Below, in pieces: positions 26,795-35,717 of a stretch of 64,000 nucleotides of DNA. The notes under the pieces are model-generated. The model saw only the letters and a list, made by a program, of their open reading frames with translations, was not told where the DNA came from and ran no database searches. The DNA is from Frigoriglobus tundricola. Its GTDB lineage: Bacteria > Planctomycetota > Planctomycetia > Gemmatales > Gemmataceae. The stretch covers positions 4,092,001-4,156,000 of the forward strand of contig NZ_CP053452.2 in assembly GCF_013128195.2 (NCBI RefSeq), in the 5' to 3' direction. A program made the translations under genes and the position numbers. Position 1 is the stretch's first letter, and each line of letters begins with the position of its first letter.

Positions 26795-26868
26795 ATTATA
26801 CTTATAGCCCAAACTCGGTCGCCGTGCGGACACTTCCGGTTGGAGCGGCTGTGACGCGCCTCTACAAT
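26795..26868. promoter_or_regulatory. Candidate divergent promoters between the kinase and coiled-coil genes
   Basis: In the 378-base gap 26710-27087 two promoter-like signals stand out. On the minus strand TATAAT at 26800-26795 lies about 85 bases before the kinase start, in an AT-rich stretch. On the plus strand TTGGAG (26840-26845), a 17-base spacer and TACAAT (26863-26868) form a sigma-70-like pair about 220 bases before the gene at 27088. These are visual matches only. The rest of the gap shows no gene. Confidence 0.35.
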
Positions 26869-27087
26869 TGTGAAAGGTTCGCTCACGTCCCGACATAACC
26901 GATAGGACCGACACGGCCTTTCCCTCTTCCCGATCTCCCGTGGTTTGTGTGAGTTCGGCGCTTGTCAAGGTCCACGTTGTCCGTCACAATCGCCTTACGC
27001 ACGTGCAGCGCCGGGGTTGCGCCCGTGCCGTAACCCCTTATTCCGCCGGGCGCTCGCAACCCAGGCACCGCAGGGACTCGAACCGCC

Positions 27088-28473
27088 ATGAGACTGTTCG
27101 GCATCCTGCTGATCGTCGCCAACCTGCTCGCCGGGGCCGGGTTCGTCTATCTGTCCACCCAGGATTGGAAGGGGCGGCAGAGCATCACCGCGGCCGGCCT
27201 GCGGTACCTGCTTCTCTTGAAAGGCGTCCCGCTTGAGCCGTCGGGGCCGGACGGGTTCGGCGCCGAGGACGAAACTCCGTTCGTGTTCGAGATGGGCGGC
27301 GGGGAGACGACCAAGACCATCAGCAAGAAGTTGCTGGAAGCGTACTTCCGGGACAATTCCGGGGCCGCGCAGGCCCCGGCGGGCGCCGACGGCCCCGCGG
27401 GGGCGCCGCGGGTGTCCCTCGCGGCCAATACGCCGGTGACGAATCAGATCGCGGAAGTAAAGCGGGTGCAGGCGCTTATCAAGGCCGAACTCGCCAAAGA
27501 CGGGCTCGCCCCGGCCGAGAAGGTCGCGCTGCTGCGGGGCTGGCTCCTCTACCAGGCGGAGAGCTACGAAACGCGCCTCGAGTACCTCGCGCTCACGGAC
27601 GCCAAGGACGCGAAGGGGCAGATCAAGTCGCCCGAGCAACTGAAGGCCGACGCGGAGCGGCTCGAGAAGATTCTGGACACCCGGTTCGCGGCCGTCGTCA
27701 ACCGGCCCGACGCGAACCGGACCCCGACCGCCGCCGCGCTACCGGACGTGAAAAAGGCGGCGGACGAACTCACGAAGCTGACGAACGACCTGCGGGACCT
27801 GCAGGACCGCCGCCCGGCCCCCGAGGACGATATCAAGGCGAAGGCGAAAGAGGTCGAGGCGAAGCGGACCGAACTCACCGAGGCGGCCAAGCAGGCCCAG
27901 GCCGCGGCGGATCAGGTCGCCGACCAGCGCGGTGCGAGTTCGCTGGACGAGACCGAGCGGCGGGGCCGGCTCGCCCACCTGCTCATCCACCTCGATCCCG
28001 ATGCGGCGTGGCAGAAGCGCATCATCGCGGTGGTCGGCCTGCGCCGCTACGTCCGGGCCGTGTCCCTCCAGGTGTCGCGGTTCGACGACATGATTCGGCA
28101 CGTCGAGCAGGCCATCCCCGGCGACCAGTCGGCGTTCATTGTCGAGGAAACGGTGCTCCGCCAGCAGGCCACCCAGAACGCCGAGCGGGCGCGGGCGATC
28201 GCGGAAGAGCGGGCCAAGATGGTCGAGCAGAAGACCGCGACCGTAGACGCCGTCACCCGCCGCCGCACGCAGCTCAAGAGCCTGACCGATCAGCTCACAA
28301 AGGTGAAGGCCGAGGTGGACGAGCTGCTCGTGCGGCAGACCGCGATGGAGAAGCAACTGTTCGAGGTCCAGCGCGAGGTGGGCCTGACGCTGGAAGACGT
28401 GTACCGTTTGGAAGCGCTGCTCGACGCGGCCGAGCGCGAGCGGTTCGGTCTCCCCCCGCGGGTCAACCCTTAG
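27088..28473 (+). CDS. Coiled-coil protein with N-terminal membrane anchor
   Basis: 461 residues. Residues 3-22 (LFGILLIVANLLAGAGFVYL) form a membrane helix or signal anchor. After a linker the protein is dominated by long charged helices (KKAADELTKLTNDLRDLQD, KAKEVEAKRTELTEAAKQAQ, and from about 345 a second coiled coil with repeated Ala/Glu/Lys/Gln heptads). I recognise no catalytic motif. It opens a run of four similar genes on the same strand, each with one N-terminal helix followed by coiled coil, so the products may assemble into one envelope complex. This is inference from shared architecture and spacing. Confidence 0.75.
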   Translation: MRLFGILLIVANLLAGAGFVYLSTQDWKGRQSITAAGLRYLLLLKGVPLEPSGPDGFGAEDETPFVFEMGGGETTKTISKKLLEAYFRDNSGAAQAPAGADGPAGAPRVSLAANTPVTNQIAEVKRVQALIKAELAKDGLAPAEKVALLRGWLLYQAESYETRLEYLALTDAKDAKGQIKSPEQLKADAERLEKILDTRFAAVVNRPDANRTPTAAALPDVKKAADELTKLTNDLRDLQDRRPAPEDDIKAKAKEVEAKRTELTEAAKQAQAAADQVADQRGASSLDETERRGRLAHLLIHLDPDAAWQKRIIAVVGLRRYVRAVSLQVSRFDDMIRHVEQAIPGDQSAFIVEETVLRQQATQNAERARAIAEERAKMVEQKTATVDAVTRRRTQLKSLTDQLTKVKAEVDELLVRQTAMEKQLFEVQREVGLTLEDVYRLEALLDAAERERFGLPPRVNP

Positions 28474-28506
28474 GGGCGGCCGGCCGCGGCTCTGTTATTG
28501 CAGTCT

Positions 28507-28600
28507 TGTGGGGCGGGACACGGCTCTGCGCCGTCCCGCTCGCGCGTGAAAGTGAACGCAGGCAGTGGCGGGGCGCCGCAGAGTCGCGTCCCGCCCCACA
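28507..28600. repeat. 24-bp inverted repeat between coiled-coil genes
   Basis: Arms 28507-28530 and 28577-28600 (TGTGGGGCGGGAC... and its complement) pair with two mismatches around 46 bases. The element takes up most of the gap between the first two genes of the coiled-coil group and could act on their shared transcript. Confidence 0.8.
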
Positions 28601-28637
28601 TAACCCGGCATCAGACCAACACGGGCCAGGTGCGGCG

Positions 28638-29387
28638 ATGACAGCAATCGGCAAACTCCTGGCCCTGCTCAACCTCGTTGCGGGGCTGGGGCTCTTAACG
28701 TGGTCGGTGGGCCTCTACGTCGAGCGGCCGGGCTGGTTCGCGGAGCCCGAGCTCACCGTGGACAAGGGCAACAGCCCGGTCGGGTTCAAGCAACTGAAGA
28801 TCGAGATCGACGCGCTCGCCCGCAGCGCCGGCACCGCGAGCGAGGCGTGGGGCGCGCACCTGAAGAAGCTGGAAGCGCGCGAAAAGGTGCGGGCCGACCG
28901 CCGCGAGGGGTACGCCCTGCGGCGCCGCTGGGCGCTCGAGGGGAACCCGAACGACCGCCTCGATCCGACCAACCCGAAGAGCCCGGGCAAGGGCTTTTAC
29001 GACCCGGTCATCGACCCCGAAACGCGCCTGCACGACCTGTCCCTGGTGGCCGGGGTCCCGAAGGGCAAGCCGTCGCTCGGGACCAGCGGCGAACCGCTGC
29101 TCGGACGCAACGGGTTGCTCGATTCGATCAGCGGCGACGTGGCCGAGATCCAGAACCTGAACGCCCAGATCCTGACCGGGCGCAAGGAGTTCGACAGGGT
29201 CAGCGCGGAGGTGATCGCGATGACGGACCGGGCCGTGAAGATGAACGCCATTCGCGACGAGGTCCAGGCCGAGCTGTTCTTCCTCTCGACGTTCGAGGTG
29301 AACGTGTTCGAGACCCGCGCAACGGTCTTCCGCCGGGAGCGCCAGCTGCGCAACAGCCTGAAGGTACTCGGCATCAACGAACCGTGA
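28638..29387 (+). CDS. Second anchored coiled-coil protein
   Basis: 249 residues with a hydrophobic N-terminal segment (LLALLNLVAGLGLLTWSVGLYV). The soluble part has a first helical stretch (LKIEIDALARSAGTASEAWGAHLKKLEAREKVRADRREG is represented here by its start LKIEIDALARS), then a loop with GKGFYDPVIDPETRLHD, and a final helical region (VFRRERQLRNSLKVLG). No family recognised. Position within the same-strand group and the shared topology suggest that it acts with the proteins at 27088 and 29929. Confidence 0.72.
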   Translation: MTAIGKLLALLNLVAGLGLLTWSVGLYVERPGWFAEPELTVDKGNSPVGFKQLKIEIDALARSAGTASEAWGAHLKKLEAREKVRADRREGYALRRRWALEGNPNDRLDPTNPKSPGKGFYDPVIDPETRLHDLSLVAGVPKGKPSLGTSGEPLLGRNGLLDSISGDVAEIQNLNAQILTGRKEFDRVSAEVIAMTDRAVKMNAIRDEVQAELFFLSTFEVNVFETRATVFRRERQLRNSLKVLGINEP

Positions 29388-29475
29388 TCCCATGCGGACC
29401 GACGACCGGTGCAATGCCGCAGCCGTCTGTCACCTGAAACTCGCAACTGGAAACTTCGCCGGTGGGGGATGTGCG

Positions 29476-29829
29476 ATGAGTTGGCTCGGCGGGATTTTGG
29501 CGTTCGCGACTTCCACCACTGCTTGCGCGTGGGGACCCGGCGCCACACGGGCGGCGGACGAGTCCGGCTGGAACTCCGCGGGTGCCTCCGCCGTGCATTG
29601 CCAAACGGATGAGCAGATGAAGGTGCTCGAAGCCGCCGGCCGCAAAGCTGACGCCGAGTACAAGCAGTTGGAACGAGATTACATGATCGCCAATACGCAG
29701 GCCCGCATTCTGATTGCCGCACAGAAGGCAGCCCTCGACGAGTTGGCTGTTAGTCGCAAACGCAACGCGGTCCTTGAAGACGAACAGTTGCAACGCCTGA
29801 TTAAGGCGCTCCGTCGCGCTAAACAATAA
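29476..29829 (+). pseudogene. Decayed partial copy of the next coiled-coil gene
   Basis: A frame of 117 codons from the ATG at 29476. It begins MSWLGGILAFATS, like MSWLGKILTFLVL of the gene at 29929, and ends with RKADAEYKQLERDY, ARILIAAQKAALDEL and RNAVLEDE, which match KKADAEYKKLEQDY, ARILIAGQKTILDEL and RNTALEDE there. The membrane helix is disrupted (TTACAWGPGATRAADE), an internal stretch is missing, and the C-terminal half is absent. The 80 bases before both starts are also nearly the same. I read it as a tandem duplicate that has lost most of its sequence; expression of a short peptide cannot be excluded. Confidence 0.75.
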
Positions 29830-29928
29830 TCGCGTGTGATCCGCGGTCGATGGTTCGGTCCTCGACCGGTGCGGTGCCGCACCCGTTCATGTCCGGAAAC
29901 TGGAAACTTCGCCGGTGGGGGATGTGCG

Positions 29929-30840
29929 ATGAGTTGGCTCGGCAAAATTCTGACCTTCCTGGTTCTCGTCGCCGCCTGCGTGTGGGTGTTTTTCACCGTG
30001 CAGGCGTACGCCACCCGCACGAACTGGAAGGTGCGCGCGGACGCTTATGAGAAGGCGTTCAAGGAGAGCGAAGAGGCCCGGCAGAAAGAGTACCGCGACA
30101 ACCAGGCGACGCGCGACGCGCTGGCCCGGGTGAACGCGGCGGAGCGGAGCCGGGCCGACGACCTCGAGAAGAGCCTCGCGGACGTGTCCTCGGCCGGCAA
30201 GAAGGCCGACGCCGAGTACAAGAAGCTCGAACAGGACTACATGAACGCCGACGTGCAGGCCCGCATCCTGATCGCCGGCCAGAAGACCATCCTCGACGAG
30301 CTGACCGCCACCCGCGCCCGCAACACGGCCCTTGAGGACGAGCGGCAGAAGCTGGTGCTCGCGACGGAGGCCGCCAACCGCGCGCGGCTGAGCGCGGAGA
30401 ACGAGTCCCGGCTCGCCCGCTCCATCGCCGACGAGAACGCCCGGAAGGTGGAGCGGCTCACGGCCCTGGTCACGGAACTCCGGCAGACCGGCGGCGGCGG
30501 GGGCACCGCGACCGTTCTCCGCACGATCGACAAGACCCCGCCCCCGCCGCCCGAAGGCGTCCGCGGCACGATCACGCAGGACATGGTCGGCAACTTCGTC
30601 GCGATCAACATCGGCATCGACGCGGGCCTGGAGCAGGGCAGCCGGCTGGACGTGTACCGCGAGACCGAAGGCGGGAAGTACCTCGGCACGCTGGTCATCA
30701 CCAAGTCGATCTACCCGAAGGAAGCGGTCGCGGAGTTCCGGCCCGCCCGCCGGGTGTCGATCGCACAGCTCCGGCCGGACGAGCTGCCCCGCAAGGGTGA
30801 CCTCGTGGGCCAGGTGTCGAGCGGCCACGGACCCCGGTAG
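29929..30840 (+). CDS. Anchored coiled-coil protein with C-terminal beta domain
   Basis: 303 residues. Membrane helix at residues 5-28 (GKILTFLVLVAACVWVFFTV), then about 170 residues of coiled coil (EKAFKESEEARQKEYRDNQ and later AENESRLARSIADENARKVE), a Gly/Pro linker, and a C-terminal domain of about 90 residues. That domain (GNFVAINIGIDAGLEQGSRLDVYRE, then YLGTLVITKSIYPKEAVAEF and LPRKGDLV) has the pattern of a small beta barrel found at the ends of envelope and flagellar accessory proteins. This is the parent of the decayed copy upstream. Probably faces the periplasm-like space. Confidence 0.78.
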   Translation: MSWLGKILTFLVLVAACVWVFFTVQAYATRTNWKVRADAYEKAFKESEEARQKEYRDNQATRDALARVNAAERSRADDLEKSLADVSSAGKKADAEYKKLEQDYMNADVQARILIAGQKTILDELTATRARNTALEDERQKLVLATEAANRARLSAENESRLARSIADENARKVERLTALVTELRQTGGGGGTATVLRTIDKTPPPPPEGVRGTITQDMVGNFVAINIGIDAGLEQGSRLDVYRETEGGKYLGTLVITKSIYPKEAVAEFRPARRVSIAQLRPDELPRKGDLVGQVSSGHGPR

Positions 30841-30872
30841 TGGCGTGTGACGCCGAACCGTGTGGGTTGCGT

Positions 30873-30946
30873 TCTGTAACCGGCCCCTGTGAGGCCGGTG
30901 GTCCGGGACTCGGGTCGCACCGGCCGCACAGGGGGTCGGCTACAGA
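30873..30946. repeat. Inverted repeat with 28-bp arms
   Basis: Arms 30873-30900 and 30918-30946 start with TCTGTAACCGGC and end with its near complement, with a few mismatches and 17 bases between them. It lies between the third and last gene of the coiled-coil group. Confidence 0.8.
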
Positions 30947-31067
30947 GACGTACCGGCGCCGACGGGCCGACACCGTCACGAATCGATCGGCGAATAGTTT
31001 ACGGCTCGTGCCGCTGCTCGTGCGAGAGCCCCGGCGTCAACTCCGGCACTTAACATTGGAGCGACCG

Positions 31068-31328
31068 ATGGCGAAATACAAGGAGAAGGACGGCGAGGCC
31101 AAGCGGCAGACGCCGGTGGCGCGCGACGGCGCGTACGTGATGATGCTGTCCATCAGCCTGATCGCGATCGTGATCGGCTGCGTGCTGATGTACCTCGATA
31201 CCGACGAGTACTCGGGTAAGCCGTTGACCAAAGAGGCCGCCCCGGCGATTCAGAAGCTCGGTGACCCGTTCAAGGGCAGCGAGGCGCCGGCGGCCACGAC
31301 TCCGGCCCCGGGGCCGGGGGGACCCTGA
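31068..31328 (+). CDS. Small single-pass membrane protein
   Basis: 86 residues from the ATG at 31068, 6 bases after TTGGAG. A charged N-terminus (KYKEKDGEAKRQTPVARDG) precedes one membrane helix at about 24-43 (YVMMLSISLIAIVIGCVLMY). The short tail is Pro/Ala/Gly rich. No family recognised. It closes the coiled-coil group and is followed directly by a strong terminator, so it is likely the last gene of that transcript. Confidence 0.72.
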   Translation: MAKYKEKDGEAKRQTPVARDGAYVMMLSISLIAIVIGCVLMYLDTDEYSGKPLTKEAAPAIQKLGDPFKGSEAPAATTPAPGPGGP

Positions 31329-31354
31329 ACCCCCCCGTTTCGCAAATCGTGATC

Positions 31355-31390
31355 CGGCCCCGGCTCCTGCGCCGGGGCCGTTTTCGTTTC
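31355..31390 (+). terminator. Intrinsic terminator after the coiled-coil gene group
   Basis: A perfect 10-bp stem (CGGCCCCGGC, 31355-31364, with 31371-31380), a 6-base loop and then TTTTCGTTTC. It lies 26 bases after the stop codon at 31328. Confidence 0.85.
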
Positions 31391-31490
31391 CGCCCCGGTG
31401 CCACTTCGTATTTTTTCTTTCCGACCCAGTCGCTAATGTCCCGCCCGACCGGGTCAAATGGGCAGACTACCTAGAAGGGGCGGTGGGAGT

Positions 31491-32225
31491 ATGCGTCGGA
31501 CAACGGCGTGGATCGTCGTGCTCGGCGTTGTGATCACCGGAACCGCGTCGCCCGCGCGTGCGCAGGACGGGTTCTGGGTGTCGATCGCTTCCGGCGTCGC
31601 CGGGGCGTCCGCACCAACGAGCTATCAGGACTGGTGGTTCGAGACCCCGCACGGCCCGCCGCCGGTGGCCGTCACGCAACTGAGCGGGGTGACCGCACAG
31701 GCCACAACCGGCGGGGGCAGCAGCTTCTTCACCGGCGCCGCGGTGCCCGTGATTCTGACCGCGACCGACGGGTACGCCTACCTGACCGCCGGGGCCACGC
31801 CGAGCGAACTGAGCCAGGCGCTCAAGCAGCAGATGGCCGGCGGCCAGGGGCTGGCGAGTACCACACCGGTCCCGAGTGCGGCGTCCGTGCCGGCCAGTGC
31901 CGATCGGTTGGCGATCAATCAGACCACCTCCGCGACCGGTGTCACCACGCTCGCGCTCTCTCTGACGAGCCCTTCGGGCACCTCCCTTGTGAACAGCAGT
32001 GTTTCCGTACCGGACGGCGGCTGGTGGGTGCTCGGCCTGGGCGCGAACCCGAACGCCCCCGTGACGGTGAACCCGGCCTCCGGTTCGGGGTCGGGGTCCA
32101 CCTCGACCCCGGTTCCGGTTCCCGGTGCGGCTTCGACCCCGGAACCGGCGACCGTCCTCCTGGCCGGCGTCGGCGGGTTGAGCGTGATCGGCTGGCGACG
32201 GATCAATCGCCGCCGATCGCAATAA
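31491..32225 (+). CDS. PEP-CTERM sorted exported protein
   Basis: 244 residues. A signal peptide ([21 protein letters not shown]) starts the protein. The C-terminus is a PEP-CTERM signal: [19 protein letters not shown], then WRRINRRR, that is the Pro-Glu-Pro motif, a membrane helix and a basic end. Such proteins are cleaved and attached by an exosortase and go to the outer surface. The mature part is rich in Thr, Ser, Gly and Ala with low complexity ([16 protein letters not shown]) and shows no catalytic motif. The exosortase gene is not in the window. Confidence 0.85.
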   Translation: MRRTTAWIVVLGVVITGTASPARAQDGFWVSIASGVAGASAPTSYQDWWFETPHGPPPVAVTQLSGVTAQATTGGGSSFFTGAAVPVILTATDGYAYLTAGATPSELSQALKQQMAGGQGLASTTPVPSAASVPASADRLAINQTTSATGVTTLALSLTSPSGTSLVNSSVSVPDGGWWVLGLGANPNAPVTVNPASGSGSGSTSTPVPVPGAASTPEPATVLLAGVGGLSVIGWRRINRRRSQ

Positions 32226-32419
32226 CCGCGATCCGAAGACCCGCCGCCGCCGTGAGCCCCCGCACGCGGCGGGCGCACGTCCGGTGCCCATCGGTCCGCC
32301 CGATGCGCCTCCTTCTCGCCGCCCGCTGGAAACGCGGGCACCCGTCCCTAATCATGTCTGCGTGGACCGGCGGGTGTGCCGGCCCGCGACCTCGCGCCCC
32401 ACCAACTGGAGTACCCCCG

Positions 32420-33007
32420 ATGTCGGTTCAAGTGCAGAAGGCGGCCCCGGACTTTACCGCCGCGGCCGTGGTGAACGGCAACATCGTTCAGGACTACAAG
32501 CTGTCGAGCAGCCGCGGTAAGTACGTCGTCCTGTTCTTCTACCCGCTCGACTTCACCTTCGTGTGCCCCACCGAGATCATCGCGTTCAGCGACCGGGTCG
32601 CGGAGTTCGAGAAGCGCAACACCCAGGTGATCGGCGTGTCGGTGGACAGCCAGTTCTCGCACCTCGCGTGGATCAACACCCCGCGGAAAGAGGGCGGCCT
32701 GGGCGAGCTCAAGTACCCGCTGGTCGCGGACCTGACGAAGAAGATCAGCGCGGACTACGGCGTCCTCCTGGACGCGGGCATCGCGCTCCGCGGGCTGTTC
32801 GTGATCGATAAAGAGGGGATCGTTCAGGCGATCACCATCCACAACCTGCCGCTGGGCCGCAGCGTGGACGAGGCGCTCCGGGTGCTGGACGCGCTCCAGC
32901 ACTTCGAGAAGCACGGCGAGGTGTGCCCGGCCGACTGGAAGCCGGGCGCCGACACCATCGACACGAAGAACGCCAAGAAGTACTTCGAGAAGGCGGCGGC
33001 GAAGTAA
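32420..33007 (+). CDS. 2-Cys peroxiredoxin (AhpC/Prx1 type)
   Basis: 195 residues. The peroxidatic cysteine is in [17 protein letters not shown] and the resolving cysteine in [11 protein letters not shown] near the C-terminus, as in typical 2-Cys peroxiredoxins of the AhpC/Prx1 class. The ATG at 32420 follows GGAG by 8 bases. The enzyme reduces hydrogen peroxide and organic peroxides in the cytoplasm, with electrons from thioredoxin or AhpF. Neither partner is adjacent, so it is probably transcribed alone. The ending [10 protein letters not shown] is the usual C-terminal helix. Confidence 0.95.
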   Translation: MSVQVQKAAPDFTAAAVVNGNIVQDYKLSSSRGKYVVLFFYPLDFTFVCPTEIIAFSDRVAEFEKRNTQVIGVSVDSQFSHLAWINTPRKEGGLGELKYPLVADLTKKISADYGVLLDAGIALRGLFVIDKEGIVQAITIHNLPLGRSVDEALRVLDALQHFEKHGEVCPADWKPGADTIDTKNAKKYFEKAAAK

Positions 33008-33095
33008 GTCGCAGGTCGTAAAGTCGAAAACCTGAGTTGTTGGGGTCTTCGACTTTACGACTTTCGACTTAATGACTTTCGACTCTACGAGCCGC
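33008..33095. repeat. CGACTTT-type short repeats
   Basis: Several copies of GTCGTAAAGTCGAAA and its complement (TCGACTTTACGACTTTCGAC) occur between the peroxiredoxin gene and the convergent NAD gene. They can pair as arms of a hairpin around 33019-33035 and 33046-33066. No gene here. Confidence 0.65.
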
Positions 33096-33105
33096 GACTG
33101 TCTGC

Positions 33106-34518
33106 CTACATCCCTTCCGGCGGGAACATCGACCGGAGGAGGCGCGAGGACAGGTCGAACTCCGGCGTAAACGCGAGTTCCACGGCGGCCACCGAACTCA
33201 CGCGGATGCTCATCGACCGCACCGCCCCGGTGGCCCGGCCGTCCACGAACCCGCGGAGCGGGCGCTTCGGGTTCGTGCCCGGTTCGTCCCGGTGGTTCAA
33301 GCTGGTGAGCGTCACCGCCGCGGTTTCGGGCAGCGCGACCGGGCGCCAGAACCGCGGGAGGAACACGTTCGACCCGGTCAGCGTGAGGACCGGTGCGGTC
33401 AGCGGCACCGGCGTCGCGCCCATCGCCCGCGCGTAGGAGCTGCCGCCCGCGGGCGTCGCCACCAGGAGCCCGTCGCCGACCACCTTCGACACCTGGGTGC
33501 GGCCGTCGATGCCCACGCGGAGCCACGCCGCCTGGCCGCTCTCGCGCTCCACCCACGCGTCGCCGCACGCCAGCGCCCGCGACCACTTCCCGTCCGGCGC
33601 TTCGGTGTCCACCCGCAGCATCGGCATCCGGTAGAGCACCAGTTCCGACCCGCCGAGGGCGGTCGGCAGGGACTCGTTCATCAGGAAGCCGAGCGTCCCG
33701 GCGTTCAGGCCGATGAACGGGAGCCGCAGGCGCCAGTGGTCGCGGATGGCCTGGAGCATGGTGCCGTCGCCCCCGATGGCCAGGACGTGCGTCGGGGCGT
33801 CGGACTCGTAGCGGCGGAACCGCTCGGCGAAGCCGCGGGCCTTCTCGTTCCGCTCGTCGAACACGAACTTCAGCCGCAGGTCGGTGAGGCGCACGCGGGT
33901 CTCGCGCGGGCTGGGCGTGCCGGAGAACAGCGCGTACCGGCGGATGTACGCCTCCACCGCCGGGGGCACGTCCGGGTGGGCCGTCCCGCCCTGGAAGATG
34001 CGCGTGCGGATGTCGGCGGTCGGTACGTGGCCGGCGGCCTCCACCAGCTTACACGCCGGCGGCAGGTCGGCCTTCTCGGGCGCCCGGTCCTCGGGGTGCA
34101 ACACGATGAACCGCCCGGCGGCCCACAGGTCGGCGCCGCACTCCCATTTCGTGTGGACCCAGGACTGGCCGTTCCGCCCGCCGGCGACGAACTCATCGGA
34201 CACGACGTGCCACACCTCCCCGTGGTCGGCGTGGAGGTCGTCGAAGGCGACCGGCGGGGTGAACACGCCGTCGTCCAGGTCCGACAGATCGACCGACACG
34301 CCGGGCAGGTCGCGGAACGCCAGATCGACCATCACGGCGCGGTGGATCGGGGTCGCGTGCTCCAACTCGTCGGTGTCGCCCCGGGGGCCGTTCGGGCGGA
34401 CGATGACCTCGTCGAACCCGCGCTCGCGGAGCAACGTCGCCACGCGGCGGTGGAACGTGGTGGGCGGGTCGAAGCTACCGGTGAAGATCGCCACCTTCCG
34501 GCGCTTGATCGGTACCAC
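33106..34518 (-). CDS. Fusion of a NadD-like adenylyltransferase and NAD kinase
   Basis: 470 residues from a GTG at 34518, but the frame is open further upstream and joins the CobT-like part without a stop. Residues about 8-190 are a nucleotidyltransferase: VAIFTGSFDPPTTFHRRVA (GxFxPxxxxH, first His of HxGH replaced) and PTADIRTRIF in place of ISxTxIR. Residues about 205-470 are an NAD kinase: LAIGGDGTMLQAIR, FIGLNAGTLGFLMNE and VVGDGLLVATPAGGSSYARA, the expected GGDGT, NxGxLGF and GDGLLVxTPxGS motifs. NadD makes deamido-NAD from NaMN, and NAD kinase makes NADP. To find both on one chain is unusual. A purely kinase role with an inactive N-domain is possible because of the altered HxGH. Confidence 0.85.
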   Translation of the reverse strand: MVPIKRRKVAIFTGSFDPPTTFHRRVATLLRERGFDEVIVRPNGPRGDTDELEHATPIHRAVMVDLAFRDLPGVSVDLSDLDDGVFTPPVAFDDLHADHGEVWHVVSDEFVAGGRNGQSWVHTKWECGADLWAAGRFIVLHPEDRAPEKADLPPACKLVEAAGHVPTADIRTRIFQGGTAHPDVPPAVEAYIRRYALFSGTPSPRETRVRLTDLRLKFVFDERNEKARGFAERFRRYESDAPTHVLAIGGDGTMLQAIRDHWRLRLPFIGLNAGTLGFLMNESLPTALGGSELVLYRMPMLRVDTEAPDGKWSRALACGDAWVERESGQAAWLRVGIDGRTQVSKVVGDGLLVATPAGGSSYARAMGATPVPLTAPVLTLTGSNVFLPRFWRPVALPETAAVTLTSLNHRDEPGTNPKRPLRGFVDGRATGAVRSMSIRVSSVAAVELAFTPEFDLSSRLLRSMFPPEGM

Positions 34519-35428
34519 CTGTTCGAACGAGCGGATGCGCCGAACGGCCTGGGCCGTGATCGCGGCCGCCGCGTCGAGGACCGGCAGCGCCAGCAGCGCG
34601 CCGACGCCCTCGGACGCGCCGGCCCCGCGGTAGCCTTCTCGGAACGGGAGCGGCGGAAAGAACTCGGTGCCCTTTTCGCCCTTGTCCGAGGCCAGCGGGC
34701 CGGGGCGGGCGGCCGCCCGCTGACGGCGCGGGCCGACGTGCCCGGGGCGAGCCGCTCCGCAACGGTCCCGGCCGCGACCGCGAACGTGCCGTCGATCAGC
34801 ACGACGAGGCCGAGTTCGGCGGCCCGCGCGAAGAAGCCGGCCGCGGCGGCGAGGTCCGCTCCGCCCACGGCCGCCATCGCGGCGACCGGGTCGGCGTCCT
34901 GGTCGAGCCGGTCGCGGACGGCGAGGACGCGCTGGGCCGCGTCCTCGCTGCCGGCGCCGAGGGCGTCGGCGGCGACCACTTTCATGCCGTCCTTCGCGGC
35001 GAGTTCGGCCTCGGTCCGCCCCACACCGAACGCGGCGCGGAACTCGGCGGCGGTGAGGGCGGGCTCTTTGGTGAAGTCGCGCGTCCCCGCGCGCGCCTTG
35101 CGGACCCGGTAGTTCGGCGTTTCCAGAAGGGGATCGCTCCGCGAGCCGACGTCAACGAGTACGAGATCGGTGCCGGTGGTCCGGGCGAGAACCGCGCTCG
35201 CGGACCCGCCCGACGCCACCTCGCGGATCGCGACCGCGATGTTGCTCTCGTCGCCGTGGCCGTGGTCCGCCGCGAACAGGACCAGCGCCGCGGCGCCGTG
35301 ACGGGCGCCAGCGACCGCTGGATCGCGCACAGCCGCGCGGCGACGGGCCGCAGGTCGCCGAGGCCGGTCGGCGGGACCGCGAGCGCCTCGAGGTGGGCGC
35401 GGATGTCGGCGTCGGTGAGTTCGGGCAT
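34519..35428 (-). pseudogene. CobT-like phosphoribosyltransferase region in three frames, upstream of and joined to NadD-NADK
   Basis: The protein similarity is continuous, but it moves through three frames. The first frame (start at ATG 35428) gives MPELTDADIRAHLEAL and ends its similarity at RLCAIQRSLAPV. The second frame, from about 35310, gives HGAAALVLFAADHGHGDE, YRVRKARAGTRDFTKEPALT and LAAAAGFFARAAELGLVVLIDG. The third frame, from about 34710, gives EGYRGAGASEGVGALLALPVLDAA and continues into the NadD-NADK gene. This order matches CobT, which uses NaMN to make alpha-ribazole phosphate for cobalamin; the GEMGIGNTT motif is degenerate (ALGAGSED). Both breaks behave like one missing base. 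Either sequencing errors hide a three-domain protein or the CobT part has decayed. Confidence 0.7.
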
Positions 35429-35517
35429 GAGCGCGGCGTCCGGCGGCAAGGAAACGACTGCCGGAGATTGTACGGGGCCGGACCGAGCGGGAGTGCCCGG
35501 AGTCGGTGCCGACGACG

Positions 35518-35623
35518 AAGACCTACCCCCCTGCCCCCTTCCCTGCCAGGAGGGGGTTGCAGTGGGAACCCGCGGGGGGGCACCCTCACAAGATGGGAGG
35601 GGAGCTGGGGAGGGTAGGTCTTC
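35518..35623. repeat. GAAGACCTACCCCC palindromic element
   Basis: Starts GAAGACCTACCCCC at 35518 and ends GGGTAGGTCTTC at 35623, with a CCCCCTTCCCTG..CAGGAGGGGG-type hairpin inside. It lies in the divergent gap 35429-35717 between the CobT-like region and the sigma factor gene. The same family is found at 1148-1280 and 37351-37409. Confidence 0.8.
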
Positions 35624-35717
35624 TTCGGACGACGTTTTCCGGATTTGGGCGTATGGATCGGGATCGTATCGGGATCAGTATGGGGTAAGAGCAACGGTCC
35701 CGAGGGCTTGATGTCTC

